NCBI GenBank assembly: GCA_003644825.1
Contig: QNDJ01000110.1
Coordinates: forward strand, 1-6,344
Source: B21-G16 sp003644825 [NCBI: Candidatus Zhuqueibacterota bacterium]
GTDB taxonomy: Bacteria; SM23-31; B21-G16
Direction: 5' to 3'
Length of the DNA stretch: 6,344 bases
Shown here in pieces: positions 1 to 6,344 of the stretch; within the stretch, counting starts at the first letter, position 1, and each line of letters begins with the position of its first letter. The position numbers and the translations under genes are program-made. The notes under the pieces are model-generated. The model was not told where the DNA came from. It saw only the letters and a list, made by a program, of their open reading frames with translations, and ran no database searches.

Positions 1-77
1 ATATAAAAGCCTGTGTTTGTTTAAACTCGATTGAAGAAATGAATTATTTTAAACATAAATTAAGAAAATGTAATTAT

Positions 78-1064
78 TCACTTTAAATATTTTTCAAACT
101 CATCTTTTTCCACGTTTCTTACAACAACATTTCTTTCAACAAAAGAATTAATTTTGTTTGGTGGAAAGGGTAATATTACCTCTGAAACAACAAATTCATC
201 CATAACAACTTTTTGTACCCATTTTGATTCAATATCAATGTAAATATCGCCTTTATAATGTGAACTTCCTGTTGTATTTATTCTTGTATCTGGTGAAACA
301 TTTATAATCATTTTAAAAGAGCTTCCACCCGCATCGAAACCAACAATAGCACATAATTTATTATTAATATAGCTTAACCCTTTAAAAGTGAGGGTTATCT
401 TACCGTTTTTAAAAAAAGAACCTTCAGCAATATTACTTCCAAGATTTAAAGGTGGTTCTGAAAATGACGATGTATGTACGATTTTTTGACCTATTTTCTT
501 TAAATCCTGTATACCTTTGCCATTTTCAGTTCTTTCGGCAAATACGTTGCAGAAGGAGTGAAAATCAATGAATGTATTATAAATCATATAAATTTTATCT
601 TGAGGTATCGATTTGTTATTGCTGTCTTTGAGATTTTCAAATTTGCTATGCTCAATTCCGAATACCTGTCCTTTTTCATCGATTCCAGACGGTAAAGATT
701 TGAAAATATATCTCCATCCTTCAAGAGCAGGAACTGTAACTTCTTTAGAATCACCTAACTTAAACCTAAATTTTGAACAGGTAAATTCATCTCCTTCTTT
801 ACCTGCTAATTTTGCTGGTACACATTTAAGGTTAAGTTTATAAATATCCGTTCCTGTTATTTTTCCATCTGGTGAATAGCTTACGACTTTAGTTTTCATT
901 AAAAAATACTGTACTTTCTGAGAACGTTCTCCTGTAAGATTAAAAGACCGATTTAAAATTGAGTAGTCCTGGGAAAAAACCTCTTGTTTTTCAATGGTGA
1001 TTATGTTAAAAAAAATAATAACGGTAAAGACACAGGTTGAAATAAACTTTAATCTTGTTTTCAT
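78..1064 (-). CDS. Secreted protein of unknown function, downstream of the permease
   Basis: A 328-residue protein that I do not recognise. Residues 1-31 look like a Sec signal peptide: MKTR, a hydrophobic stretch at about 7-22, and a possible cleavage site after VFS (29-31). There is no lipobox cysteine, so a soluble periplasmic or exported protein is likely. The mature part has no further membrane segment and appears rich in beta strands. It has four cysteines (81, 96, 172, 238), which could form disulfides. The most family-like stretches are FFKNGKITLTFKG (217-229) and SSHYKGDIYIDIESKW (267-282), followed by a VVMDEFVVSE segment. An upstream ATG at 1112 is in frame but lies inside the permease gene. 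The ATG at 1064 is preferred because AGGAG sits 7 bases before it and the signal peptide starts there. It lies 19 bases after the permease stop, so co-transcription is likely. I see no GC-rich hairpin with a T-run after its stop. Confidence 0.85.
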   Translation of the reverse strand: MKTRLKFISTCVFTVIIFFNIITIEKQEVFSQDYSILNRSFNLTGERSQKVQYFLMKTKVVSYSPDGKITGTDIYKLNLKCVPAKLAGKEGDEFTCSKFRFKLGDSKEVTVPALEGWRYIFKSLPSGIDEKGQVFGIEHSKFENLKDSNNKSIPQDKIYMIYNTFIDFHSFCNVFAERTENGKGIQDLKKIGQKIVHTSSFSEPPLNLGSNIAEGSFFKNGKITLTFKGLSYINNKLCAIVGFDAGGSSFKMIINVSPDTRINTTGSSHYKGDIYIDIESKWVQKVVMDEFVVSEVILPFPPNKINSFVERNVVVRNVEKDEFEKYLK

Positions 1065-1071
1065 TGTTTTT

Positions 1072-1076
1072 CTCCT
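1072..1076 (-). promoter_or_regulatory. Ribosome binding site that fixes the start at 1064
   Basis: The minus strand reads AGGAG followed by seven bases and ATG. This is the clearest Shine-Dalgarno site among the minus-strand genes. It lies in the 19-base gap after the permease stop and decides between the short (1064) and long (1112) starts of the secreted protein. Confidence 0.8.
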
Positions 1077-1083
1077 GGAAATT

Positions 1084-3618
1084 TTATTCATATCTAAGGC
1101 TCTCCACAACATTGAGTTTCATTGCTCTTGTTGCTGGAAGAATACCAGAAAAAATACCAACAGAAATTATAAAAAAGGCTGTGATAATCATAACAGCAGC
1201 AGAAGTGTGAGGTGGTGGAAAATACTCTGGTAGCGGAAGCTTATTTAATATAAAATTCACCCCTGAACCAATTCCGGAACCTATTATTCCTCCTATAAAG
1301 GTAATAAGGAGAGCCTCAATTAGAAATTGAATAAATATATGTTTTTGTCTTGCCCCGACTGCTCTTCTAATTCCTATTTCTCTTGTTCTTTGTGTTACTG
1401 TAAAAAGCATCACATTCATTACACCTACACCACCGATAAGTAGTGTAATAAATCCAATACCGCCGAGGAAAACTTGTAAACCGAGAGTAATATAGTTAAA
1501 TATTTCATATCCATCTAATTCACTCCACTCTGAAATGGCTTCTTCGTCATCTGGTTTAAAATTATGTATTCTACCAAGAACCTGATTAATTTCTTTTTTT
1601 GCCTGTTTGTAGCGGTCTTTTTTCTTTGGTTCAACCAGAAGATTTGTAAGGAACTTATCCTTTCTGAAAATTTTTCTTGCAGTAGTATATGGAATAAGCA
1701 GTTTATCATCATCTAAAGAATTATTGATTGACATCTGCATACCTTTCTTTTCAGCGAGCCCGATAACTCTGAACCGGATACCATTTACTCTTAAATATTC
1801 TCCTACAACTTTGTTATTCTCCTTCCCGAATAATCTTTCTTTAACACCTGCTCCAATGAAACATACTTTTGCTTTATCTTTAACGTCTCTGTAATTGATA
1901 AATCTTCCTTTTTTTATTTTGAACCCTCTCATTTCCAGAGTTTCATTAACAACGCCAAGAGTATGGACAGCTCTATTTTCATTTCTGTATTTTACTACGG
2001 GAAAACCACAATTTATCTCCGGGGCTGCCCTGCTTATCTCGTAAGGAGAATAGTTCAATGCACGGACATCTTTGTCGGTAAAATATATTCTCTTTCCTTC
2101 TCTAAATCCGCCGATTTTCTTTTTTGCTTTTCCAGGATAAACCCTGATAAGTTTTTCACCTATTTTAGCCATTTCTTTGCTGTAATAGTAATTGAAACCC
2201 GCACCAAATCCGACAAGTATAATTACGGCTGCAATTCCCCATAATATCCCGAACATAGTAAGGAGTGATCTTCCTTTGCTAATTCTCAATTCCATTATGG
2301 CATGTCCGATCATTTCTCCTGTCAGTGTTTTTGAAACCCAGAGAGGTTTGGGTATTTTTTTACCGTTTGTAATTTCGCCCCTTTCATATTGTAGAGCTTG
2401 AATTGGCAGTAAGTTGGCAGCCTTTTTTGCTGGTATATAACCAGAAATCACTCCTGTCAAAATCATAACAAATATAACAATGCTGGTAAGGAGAAAGGAA
2501 TTCTGAGGTAGAGGTATGTATTCAGGTAAAGGTAGAATGGATACAAACCATAACAAGGCAGTTCCAATGAATAATCCTATTATACCACCGAGAATTGTAA
2601 TAACAAGAGTTTCAGCAAGAAACTGAAACTTGATGTCTCTTTTTTTTGCCCCCACTGCTTTTCTGATACCTATTTCCCGGGTTCTTTCCTGTACAGAAAC
2701 AAGCATAATATTCATAACACCAATACCACCAATAAACAGGGTAGTAATTCCTACGACCCCTAAGAGGATGTTCATACCAAGAAGCATAATGTTCATTAAA
2801 TTCTTATAGTATGTGAGGTCAAATATCCAGAGTGCTTCTTCATCATCGGGCATAAAGTTGTGTCTTTTTGCAAGAATGGTTCTTATTTCTTTTACGCACT
2901 CGCTTGATTTTCCCGGGTCTTCAGGAACAATGAATAGAAAATCGACTTTTTTATTGTCCCCCCATAAGGATTGAGCCGTTGTAAAAGGAATCAATATTTG
3001 TTCATCATCCGGTCCATTAATCTGACTCATCTGGGGTTTTTTGGATTTTGCAACACCAACTACTTTGAATCTTATACCATTTATTTTTAGTTCTTTTCCA
3101 ACAACAGAATTTTCTTTTCCGAAGAGTGTTTTTTTAATTTCAGCTCCAAGAAAAACAAATCTTCTCCTTTCTTTCATATCAGATTTATTGATAAATCTTC
3201 CTTCTGCAACTTCCCAGTTGTTTACAGTTTTTGTTTCGGGGGCAATTCCTCTTATTCTTTGACTTCTTGTTGTATTCCCGACTTTTACATCGTATCTTCT
3301 ATTGAAAACAGGAGCAACATATTTTACAGTGGAACACTGTATTTTTATTGCCTCAATATCTTTAATTTCAGGTGTAATTGGTCTTCCAGCTTTGTATCCA
3401 CCTAATCCTTTAGAAGTGTGTCCTGGCAGTACTACAATTAGGTTTTCACCAATTCTCGACATCCCAACAGATACAAAGTCTTTAACACCAAACCCCCAGC
3501 CAAGTAAAATCATAATTGCTATAATGCCCCAACTGATGCCAAATAAGGTAAGAATGCTTCTTAGTTTATTAACTCTTAAATTATTAAATGCCTGTTTTAT
3601 TATTTCTTTCAATAACAT
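1084..3618 (-). CDS. Tandem-fused MacB/FtsX-type ABC permease (two permeases in one chain)
   Basis: An inner-membrane permease of the MacB (type VII ABC) superfamily. At 844 residues it is about twice the usual 400 for a stand-alone permease domain. Residues 1-411 and about 434-844 repeat the same plan: one membrane helix near the start (about 21-44; 451-475), a periplasmic MacB_PCD-like domain (about 50-270; 480-705), then three helices (about 275-305, 332-362, 375-395; 706-737, 763-790, 806-828). Both halves keep the cytoplasmic RTREIGIR signature (312-319; 744-751), which in this superfamily sits where the ATPase docks. Both also share FGKEN, NGIRF, PDDEEA and LPLPEY. Each half should have both ends in the cytoplasm, so the halves are parallel and the linker (412-433) is cytoplasmic. 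MacB normally works as a homodimer; here one chain should supply the whole dimer. No ATPase domain is present in the chain. The Shine-Dalgarno site is weak (GAAGAAA about 11 bases upstream), but the N-terminus MLLKEIIKQAFNNLR fits the family. The substrate cannot be read from sequence. Confidence 0.93.
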   Translation of the reverse strand: MLLKEIIKQAFNNLRVNKLRSILTLFGISWGIIAIMILLGWGFGVKDFVSVGMSRIGENLIVVLPGHTSKGLGGYKAGRPITPEIKDIEAIKIQCSTVKYVAPVFNRRYDVKVGNTTRSQRIRGIAPETKTVNNWEVAEGRFINKSDMKERRRFVFLGAEIKKTLFGKENSVVGKELKINGIRFKVVGVAKSKKPQMSQINGPDDEQILIPFTTAQSLWGDNKKVDFLFIVPEDPGKSSECVKEIRTILAKRHNFMPDDEEALWIFDLTYYKNLMNIMLLGMNILLGVVGITTLFIGGIGVMNIMLVSVQERTREIGIRKAVGAKKRDIKFQFLAETLVITILGGIIGLFIGTALLWFVSILPLPEYIPLPQNSFLLTSIVIFVMILTGVISGYIPAKKAANLLPIQALQYERGEITNGKKIPKPLWVSKTLTGEMIGHAIMELRISKGRSLLTMFGILWGIAAVIILVGFGAGFNYYYSKEMAKIGEKLIRVYPGKAKKKIGGFREGKRIYFTDKDVRALNYSPYEISRAAPEINCGFPVVKYRNENRAVHTLGVVNETLEMRGFKIKKGRFINYRDVKDKAKVCFIGAGVKERLFGKENNKVVGEYLRVNGIRFRVIGLAEKKGMQMSINNSLDDDKLLIPYTTARKIFRKDKFLTNLLVEPKKKDRYKQAKKEINQVLGRIHNFKPDDEEAISEWSELDGYEIFNYITLGLQVFLGGIGFITLLIGGVGVMNVMLFTVTQRTREIGIRRAVGARQKHIFIQFLIEALLITFIGGIIGSGIGSGVNFILNKLPLPEYFPPPHTSAAVMIITAFFIISVGIFSGILPATRAMKLNVVESLRYE

Positions 3619-3680
3619 TTCATTTAAGGTTTCTTCAATTATTAATAGGTGTATTATTGAAAAATGTCAGAACTGTTATT

Positions 3681-3710
3681 TTTATAGGAACATAAATGAA
3701 TTGATCTCAA
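3681..3710 (-). promoter_or_regulatory. Candidate sigma-70 promoter for the permease
   Basis: On the minus strand TTGAGA (3710-3705) and TATAAA (3686-3681) are separated by 18 bases. Each box matches the consensus at five of six positions. Transcription would begin near 3675, giving a leader of roughly 57 bases before the ATG at 3618. This would let permease and secreted protein be expressed apart from the adaptor. Chance matches are common in AT-rich DNA. Confidence 0.45.
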
Positions 3711-3723
3711 CATACTCAACATA
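3706..3723. repeat. Tandem 9-base direct repeat at the permease promoter
   Basis: The plus strand carries two perfect, adjacent copies of CTCAACATA. On the minus strand this reads as repeated TATGTTGAG, and the second GTTGAG supplies the start of the putative -35 box TTGAGA. The position would suit an activator or repressor site, but only two short copies are present. Confidence 0.4.
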
Positions 3724-3726
3724 CCT

Positions 3727-3843
3727 GTCGTTGCGAACACTGAATACTCATATAAAAAAGCGATATTTTCCACCCCGTTTATCATTGTGAGTTCCGATTG
3801 CTTGGAACAAATTAATCTTTCAAATATATATTGCTTCGGTCAT
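3727..3843. repeat. Possible degenerate REP-like intergenic element
   Basis: The non-coding gap contains GTCGTTGCGAACACTGA (3727-3743), ATCATTGTGAGTTCCGATTG (3781-3800) and ATTGCTTCGGTCAT (3830-3843). These resemble pieces of the dispersed repeat of the form TCATTGCGA...GAAGCAATC seen between genes in many bacterial genomes. TCGTTGCGA and TCATTGTGA match at seven of nine positions. A small inverted repeat, GTTCC-8 bases-GGAAC, lies at 3791-3808. The likeness is from memory and the copies are eroded. Confidence 0.25.
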
Positions 3844-3899
3844 ATAATTTTTATTAAATCGTTGCTTTATTTTAAAAAATCTGTTTTATTGTTCAATAT

Positions 3900-5039
3900 T
3901 TATTCAGGGAATACTACAATATCTCCTTCTTTTAAACCCTCGAGGATTTCGGTTTTAATTCCATCAGTAATACCTACTTTAACTGGGATTTTCTTTTTTC
4001 CTTCAGGAGTTGATAAATCCTGTTTGTAAACAAATGCATTTCCATTTTCATAAATTATAGCGCCTTCAGGTATTACAAGGGTATTTTTATGCCTGGCAAG
4101 TATAATTTCAGCATTAGCAGTCATTCCAACTCGTAAGATTTTCTCATCATCTTTCACTTTAGCTTTTACTTCAAAATTTACGATATTATTTTTTTCTCTT
4201 CCAAGAGGTGAGATGTGTGTAAGTTCTGCATCAAAAAACTTATCAGGATAGGATTCAACCTGAATTCTTACAGGCATACCAAGTTTTACAGAACCAATAT
4301 CTGCTTCATCCACATCACCTTTAAAATGAACCTCGGAAACATCGGCAATTGTCATAATAATTGTTCCCCCGTAGGCGGATGAAATAGGAATTACTGCTGT
4401 TCCTTCATCAGTGTCCCTTGAAAGAACAATTCCGTCAATTGGAGAAATTATTGTCATACTTGCAAGGGCTTCTTTTGCTTCTATTTCTACAGCCTTTCTG
4501 TCTTCTTCGGAAAGCTTTAACTCATTTTCAATGCCACTTGTAACGGAACCTCTTTCTAAAACTTGAAGCTGAGCCATCGCAGAATAGTATCTTGATTTTG
4601 CAGTTTCATAGGAAGTTTTGAATTTTTCATATTCCTGTTTTGAAATAAGATTATCGTTGAGGAGCTTCTGAGCCCTTTTAAACAGGAATTCAGCATTTTC
4701 TTTATTGAAAGCGGCAGCTTTTACTTCATTACGAGCCCTTACCATTTCTATAGGTGTAGCACCCGGTATCACTTCTGCAAGTTTCTGACCTATTTTTACA
4801 GTATCTCCTTCTTCAACAAAGAACTTGTTAACTATTCCTCCAATTTTTGACTTCACCTCAATTTTCGATTTTGGTTCAATTTTTCCAGTGGCAACCACCG
4901 TTTTTGAAATATCTGAACGTTCTACTTTTGCAGTTCTGACATCCCCGGATTTTTTCTTTCCTACAAATGTTTTAAAAACAAAACCTGCTCCTATTACAAT
5001 AACAAAAAGGATTACAAGAATTACTAATATTTTTTTCAT
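3900..5039 (-). CDS. HlyD/MacA-type periplasmic adaptor (membrane fusion protein)
   Basis: A 379-residue periplasmic adaptor that would link an inner-membrane ABC permease to an outer-membrane channel or partner. In order it shows: an uncleaved N-terminal membrane anchor (about 4-23, no lipobox); the first half of the lipoyl (barrel-sandwich) domain (about 52-92, with GKIEP and VEEGDTVKIGQ); a helical coiled-coil hairpin (about 97-192, with LISKQEYEKFKTSYETAKSR at its turn side); the second lipoyl half (about 193-215, SPIDGIVLSRDTDEGTAV); a beta-barrel domain (about 235-315, VDEADIGSVKLGMPV and LRVGMTANAEI); and a C-terminal membrane-proximal domain (316-379, LVIPEGAI and EGLKEGDIVV). Length and order are ordinary for the MacA-like family. 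The start at 5039 has GAGGGG three bases upstream, a rather tight spacing. It is the first gene leftward of a divergent control region and precedes the fused permease, the expected order for a MacAB-like system except that no ATPase gene lies between. The substrate is unknown. Confidence 0.95.
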   Translation of the reverse strand: MKKILVILVILFVIVIGAGFVFKTFVGKKKSGDVRTAKVERSDISKTVVATGKIEPKSKIEVKSKIGGIVNKFFVEEGDTVKIGQKLAEVIPGATPIEMVRARNEVKAAAFNKENAEFLFKRAQKLLNDNLISKQEYEKFKTSYETAKSRYYSAMAQLQVLERGSVTSGIENELKLSEEDRKAVEIEAKEALASMTIISPIDGIVLSRDTDEGTAVIPISSAYGGTIIMTIADVSEVHFKGDVDEADIGSVKLGMPVRIQVESYPDKFFDAELTHISPLGREKNNIVNFEVKAKVKDDEKILRVGMTANAEIILARHKNTLVIPEGAIIYENGNAFVYKQDLSTPEGKKKIPVKVGITDGIKTEILEGLKEGDIVVFPE

Positions 5040-5082
5040 AATCCCCTCAATCTTTTTTCTATATTAGTTAATACGACATTGG

Positions 5083-5112
5083 ATTTTAAGTTGTTTCAAA
5101 TTATTTTTACAA
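5083..5112 (-). promoter_or_regulatory. Candidate sigma-70 promoter for the adaptor gene
   Basis: The minus strand reads TTGTAA (5112-5107), 18 bases, then TAAAAT (5088-5083), matching the consensus boxes at four and five of six positions. A transcript starting near 5076 would leave a leader of about 37 bases before the ATG at 5039. A second weaker pair, TTGAAA with TCGTAT at 17-base spacing, lies slightly downstream. Confidence 0.35.
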
Positions 5113-5177
5113 TAAGAATGTAATTTTAATCCCTGAAAAATATCTTTTAAATGCTAAAACTAAAAATAAATCTTTAA

Positions 5178-5227
5178 TTAACCCTGGTGTTAAAGGAGAT
5201 CTTAAAATAAAGAAATTTTTCCCAGGG
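5178..5227. promoter_or_regulatory. Inverted repeats in the divergent control region (possible operator)
   Basis: Two overlapping symmetries sit in the middle of the 256-base gap between divergent genes. TTAAC-CCTGGT-GTTAA (5178-5193) is an inverted repeat with perfect 5-base arms. CCCTGG (5182-5187) also pairs with CCAGGG (5222-5227) across 34 bases. These are the most GC-rich spots in an otherwise very AT-rich spacer. The long loop and the absence of a directly following T-run make a terminator unlikely. A regulator binding site serving one or both divergent genes is the more natural reading. Confidence 0.3.
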
Positions 5228-5235
5228 GACTAAAC

Positions 5236-5264
5236 TTGGTTTTTTATGGTTTAAAAATTATATT
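5236..5264 (+). promoter_or_regulatory. Candidate promoter for the peptidase-like gene
   Basis: TTGGTT (5236-5241), 17 bases, then TATATT (5259-5264). The -10 box matches at five of six positions and the -35 at three. An overlapping TATTAT at 5261-5266 is an alternative. The leader to the ATG at 5296 would be about 25 bases. It lies just right of the inverted repeats, so a protein bound there could affect it. Support is weak because the stretch is almost all A and T. Confidence 0.3.
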
Positions 5265-5295
5265 ATTACGATAATAAATGAAATATGGGTGTAAA

Positions 5296-6344
5296 ATGAG
5301 ACAGGTTTTATTGATGTACTTTTTATTGTTACTATTTCCAGTAAGGCTTTTTGCCCAAAAACAAATATACATAGAGACACCTCTGGGTAAAGCCTATCCT
5401 GTTGAACATTCTCGAAAAGATTTTTACTGTATTACAAATTTTAAATTAGATAATGGGAATGTAAAAATTAATGTTGACAGTGGATATGTTTTATTTGGTT
5501 CTACCATAAAGGGTGTTACAGAAGCAATTATTATTCCCATTCGTAGTAAGGTCACAGGACTTATAATAGATTACATAAAAATTGAAGGTGAGTTAGATGA
5601 CCTTTACTTACGATTTAATTTCAGGTGGTATAAAAACTATCTATCCCGGTTTTTAAAAAGGTCTTCTTTTATTAATAGTGTATATAATAAAGCTATAAAA
5701 ATTCACAAACAGAAGTTTAGAAATTATTATCATGCGGGCTGGTATGCAATAATTCCACCTGAGAAAACTTTAATGTGTGAATTCAGTCTAAAAACGTCCG
5801 GATTACGGATTGGTTCAAATTTTTTAAATAATAGTTTTTTTGTATTTAGTGGTCTTTCAAATTTATGGAATAAATTTAAAGATGGAAAATTCACAATCTA
5901 TTATCCTGAAAATAGTGTTATTAAAGATAGCTTACAAAAATGGCTGGACATACGAAAAACAGCTTTTAAAAGAATTTGTAACTATTTAAGGGTAAGTGAG
6001 AAAAAGATTAATAATATTACTTTTTATGTTTTTAATAATAAAAAACAAGGGCTTCTTTATGGTGAAAGATTGGGATATGCAATACCAGATAAATTTGAAA
6101 TATATACTGCTTATGATCAAACACCAGGGCATAAATTAACTCATATTGTATCATACTGGATTAATAAAAAGCGTATAAATTCTGCTTTGATTAATGAAGG
6201 TCTGGCAGTATATTTGGACCAGACAGGAAGAAACTATAGCAGGATAAGTAAATATCTGATTTCTTCTGGAATTGTTAAGGATAAAAACCTCAAAAATTTA
6301 CTGGGAAATAATTTTAGAAAAGAAAAATATGGCTATATTCTGGC
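5296..6344 (+). CDS. Secreted gluzincin-like (peptidase MA type) protein, catalytic Glu replaced by Lys; 3' end outside window
   Basis: An uninterrupted frame of 349 codons that runs off the right edge. Residues 1-20 form a signal peptide (MRQVLLMYFLLLLFPVRLFA, cleavage probably before Q21). Residues 21 to about 185 are a beta-rich region I do not recognise. From about 196 the chain resembles peptidase MA-type domains: FTIYYPENS (199-207), helix WLDIRKTAFKRICNYL, strand NITFYVF, then GERLGYAIPD (256-265), HKLTH (279-283) and NEGLAVYLD (300-308). His279, His283 and Glu301 match the HExxH-x(about 18)-E zinc ligands of gluzincins. The second position of the motif, normally the catalytic glutamate, is lysine (codon AAA at 6133-6135), so the protein may bind zinc without cleaving peptides. 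An in-frame ATG at 5278 would add six residues, but it lacks a ribosome site and directly follows a TAA. GGGTG precedes 5296. Codons are very AT-rich. It is divergent from the adaptor gene, with no sequence-based functional link. Confidence 0.88.
   Translation, partial: MRQVLLMYFLLLLFPVRLFAQKQIYIETPLGKAYPVEHSRKDFYCITNFKLDNGNVKINVDSGYVLFGSTIKGVTEAIIIPIRSKVTGLIIDYIKIEGELDDLYLRFNFRWYKNYLSRFLKRSSFINSVYNKAIKIHKQKFRNYYHAGWYAIIPPEKTLMCEFSLKTSGLRIGSNFLNNSFFVFSGLSNLWNKFKDGKFTIYYPENSVIKDSLQKWLDIRKTAFKRICNYLRVSEKKINNITFYVFNNKKQGLLYGERLGYAIPDKFEIYTAYDQTPGHKLTHIVSYWINKKRINSALINEGLAVYLDQTGRNYSRISKYLISSGIVKDKNLKNLLGNNFRKEKYGYIL

Noticed and set aside
3-86. Plus-strand frame open from the left edge to a TAA at 84-86 (27 residues), possibly the tail of a convergent gene
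   Set aside because: Too short to judge, with no recognisable motif, and open frames this long arise by chance. It would overlap the end of the secreted-protein gene by nine bases. The rest of bases 1-77 shows no gene or terminator.
1065-1112. Longer start for the secreted protein at 1112
   Set aside because: It would add 16 charged residues before the signal peptide, overlap the permease end and lack a good ribosome site, whereas 1064 has AGGAG at ideal distance.
3654-3785. 43-residue minus-strand frame in the adaptor-permease gap
   Set aside because: Weak ribosome site, no signal or motif, and it runs through the promoter candidate and direct repeats; probably chance.
3302-3790. 162-residue plus-strand frame
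   Set aside because: Antisense to the well-supported permease for most of its length, with no ribosome site or domain features; a shadow of the real gene. The same applies to the other plus-strand frames inside the three minus-strand genes.
5192-5198. AAAGGAG, a near-perfect Shine-Dalgarno sequence in the divergent gap
   Set aside because: No ATG, GTG or TTG follows at a workable distance (only ATA, then a short run to a stop), so there is no leader peptide I can support.
5178-5246. Rho-independent terminator formed by CCCTGG/CCAGGG and the T-run at 5241-5245
   Set aside because: The stem is six pairs around a 34-base loop, the T-run is 13 bases past the stem, and no gene on either strand ends here.
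1-6344. CRISPR arrays, tRNA or rRNA genes, insertion sequences
   Set aside because: No regularly spaced repeats, cloverleaf-like segments, rRNA signatures, transposase motifs or terminal inverted repeats were seen on either strand.

Overview
The window is AT-rich and protein-coding almost throughout. It suggests a diderm (two-membrane) bacterium that uses the standard code, with TGA as a stop. The evidence is a periplasmic adaptor protein, a MacB-type permease, and two proteins with cleavable signal peptides and no lipobox. I cannot name the lineage. The style of the proteins (duplicated MacB-like permease, MacA-like adaptor, MA-like peptidase with an N-terminal extension) would fit an uncultivated diderm candidate phylum, but that is only an impression.

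Layout. Three genes point left on the minus strand, in this transcription order: a HlyD/MacA-like adaptor (5039 to 3900), an 844-residue permease made of two MacB-type permeases fused head to tail (3618 to 1084), and a secreted 328-residue protein of unknown function (1064 to 78). A 281-base gap separates adaptor and permease and holds a good promoter candidate, a tandem 9-base repeat and degenerate repeat-like sequence. Only 19 bases separate permease and secreted protein. On the plus strand, divergent from the adaptor across a 256-base gap, a further gene starts at 5296 and runs off the right edge. It encodes a secreted gluzincin-like (peptidase MA type) protein.

How they work together. Adaptor and permease look like the inner-membrane and periplasmic parts of a MacAB-type tripartite exporter or mechanotransmission machine. 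The ATPase and outer-membrane channel that such a machine needs are not in the window, and no ATPase begins in the 77 bases left of the last gene. The secreted protein is probably co-transcribed with the permease and may be a substrate or periplasmic partner. That is inference from position only.

The points most worth a second look are: the fused, pseudo-dimeric permease with no ATPase beside it; the secreted peptidase-like protein, whose zinc ligands are in place but whose catalytic glutamate position is lysine (HKLTH instead of HExxH); and the uncharacterised secreted protein behind the permease.
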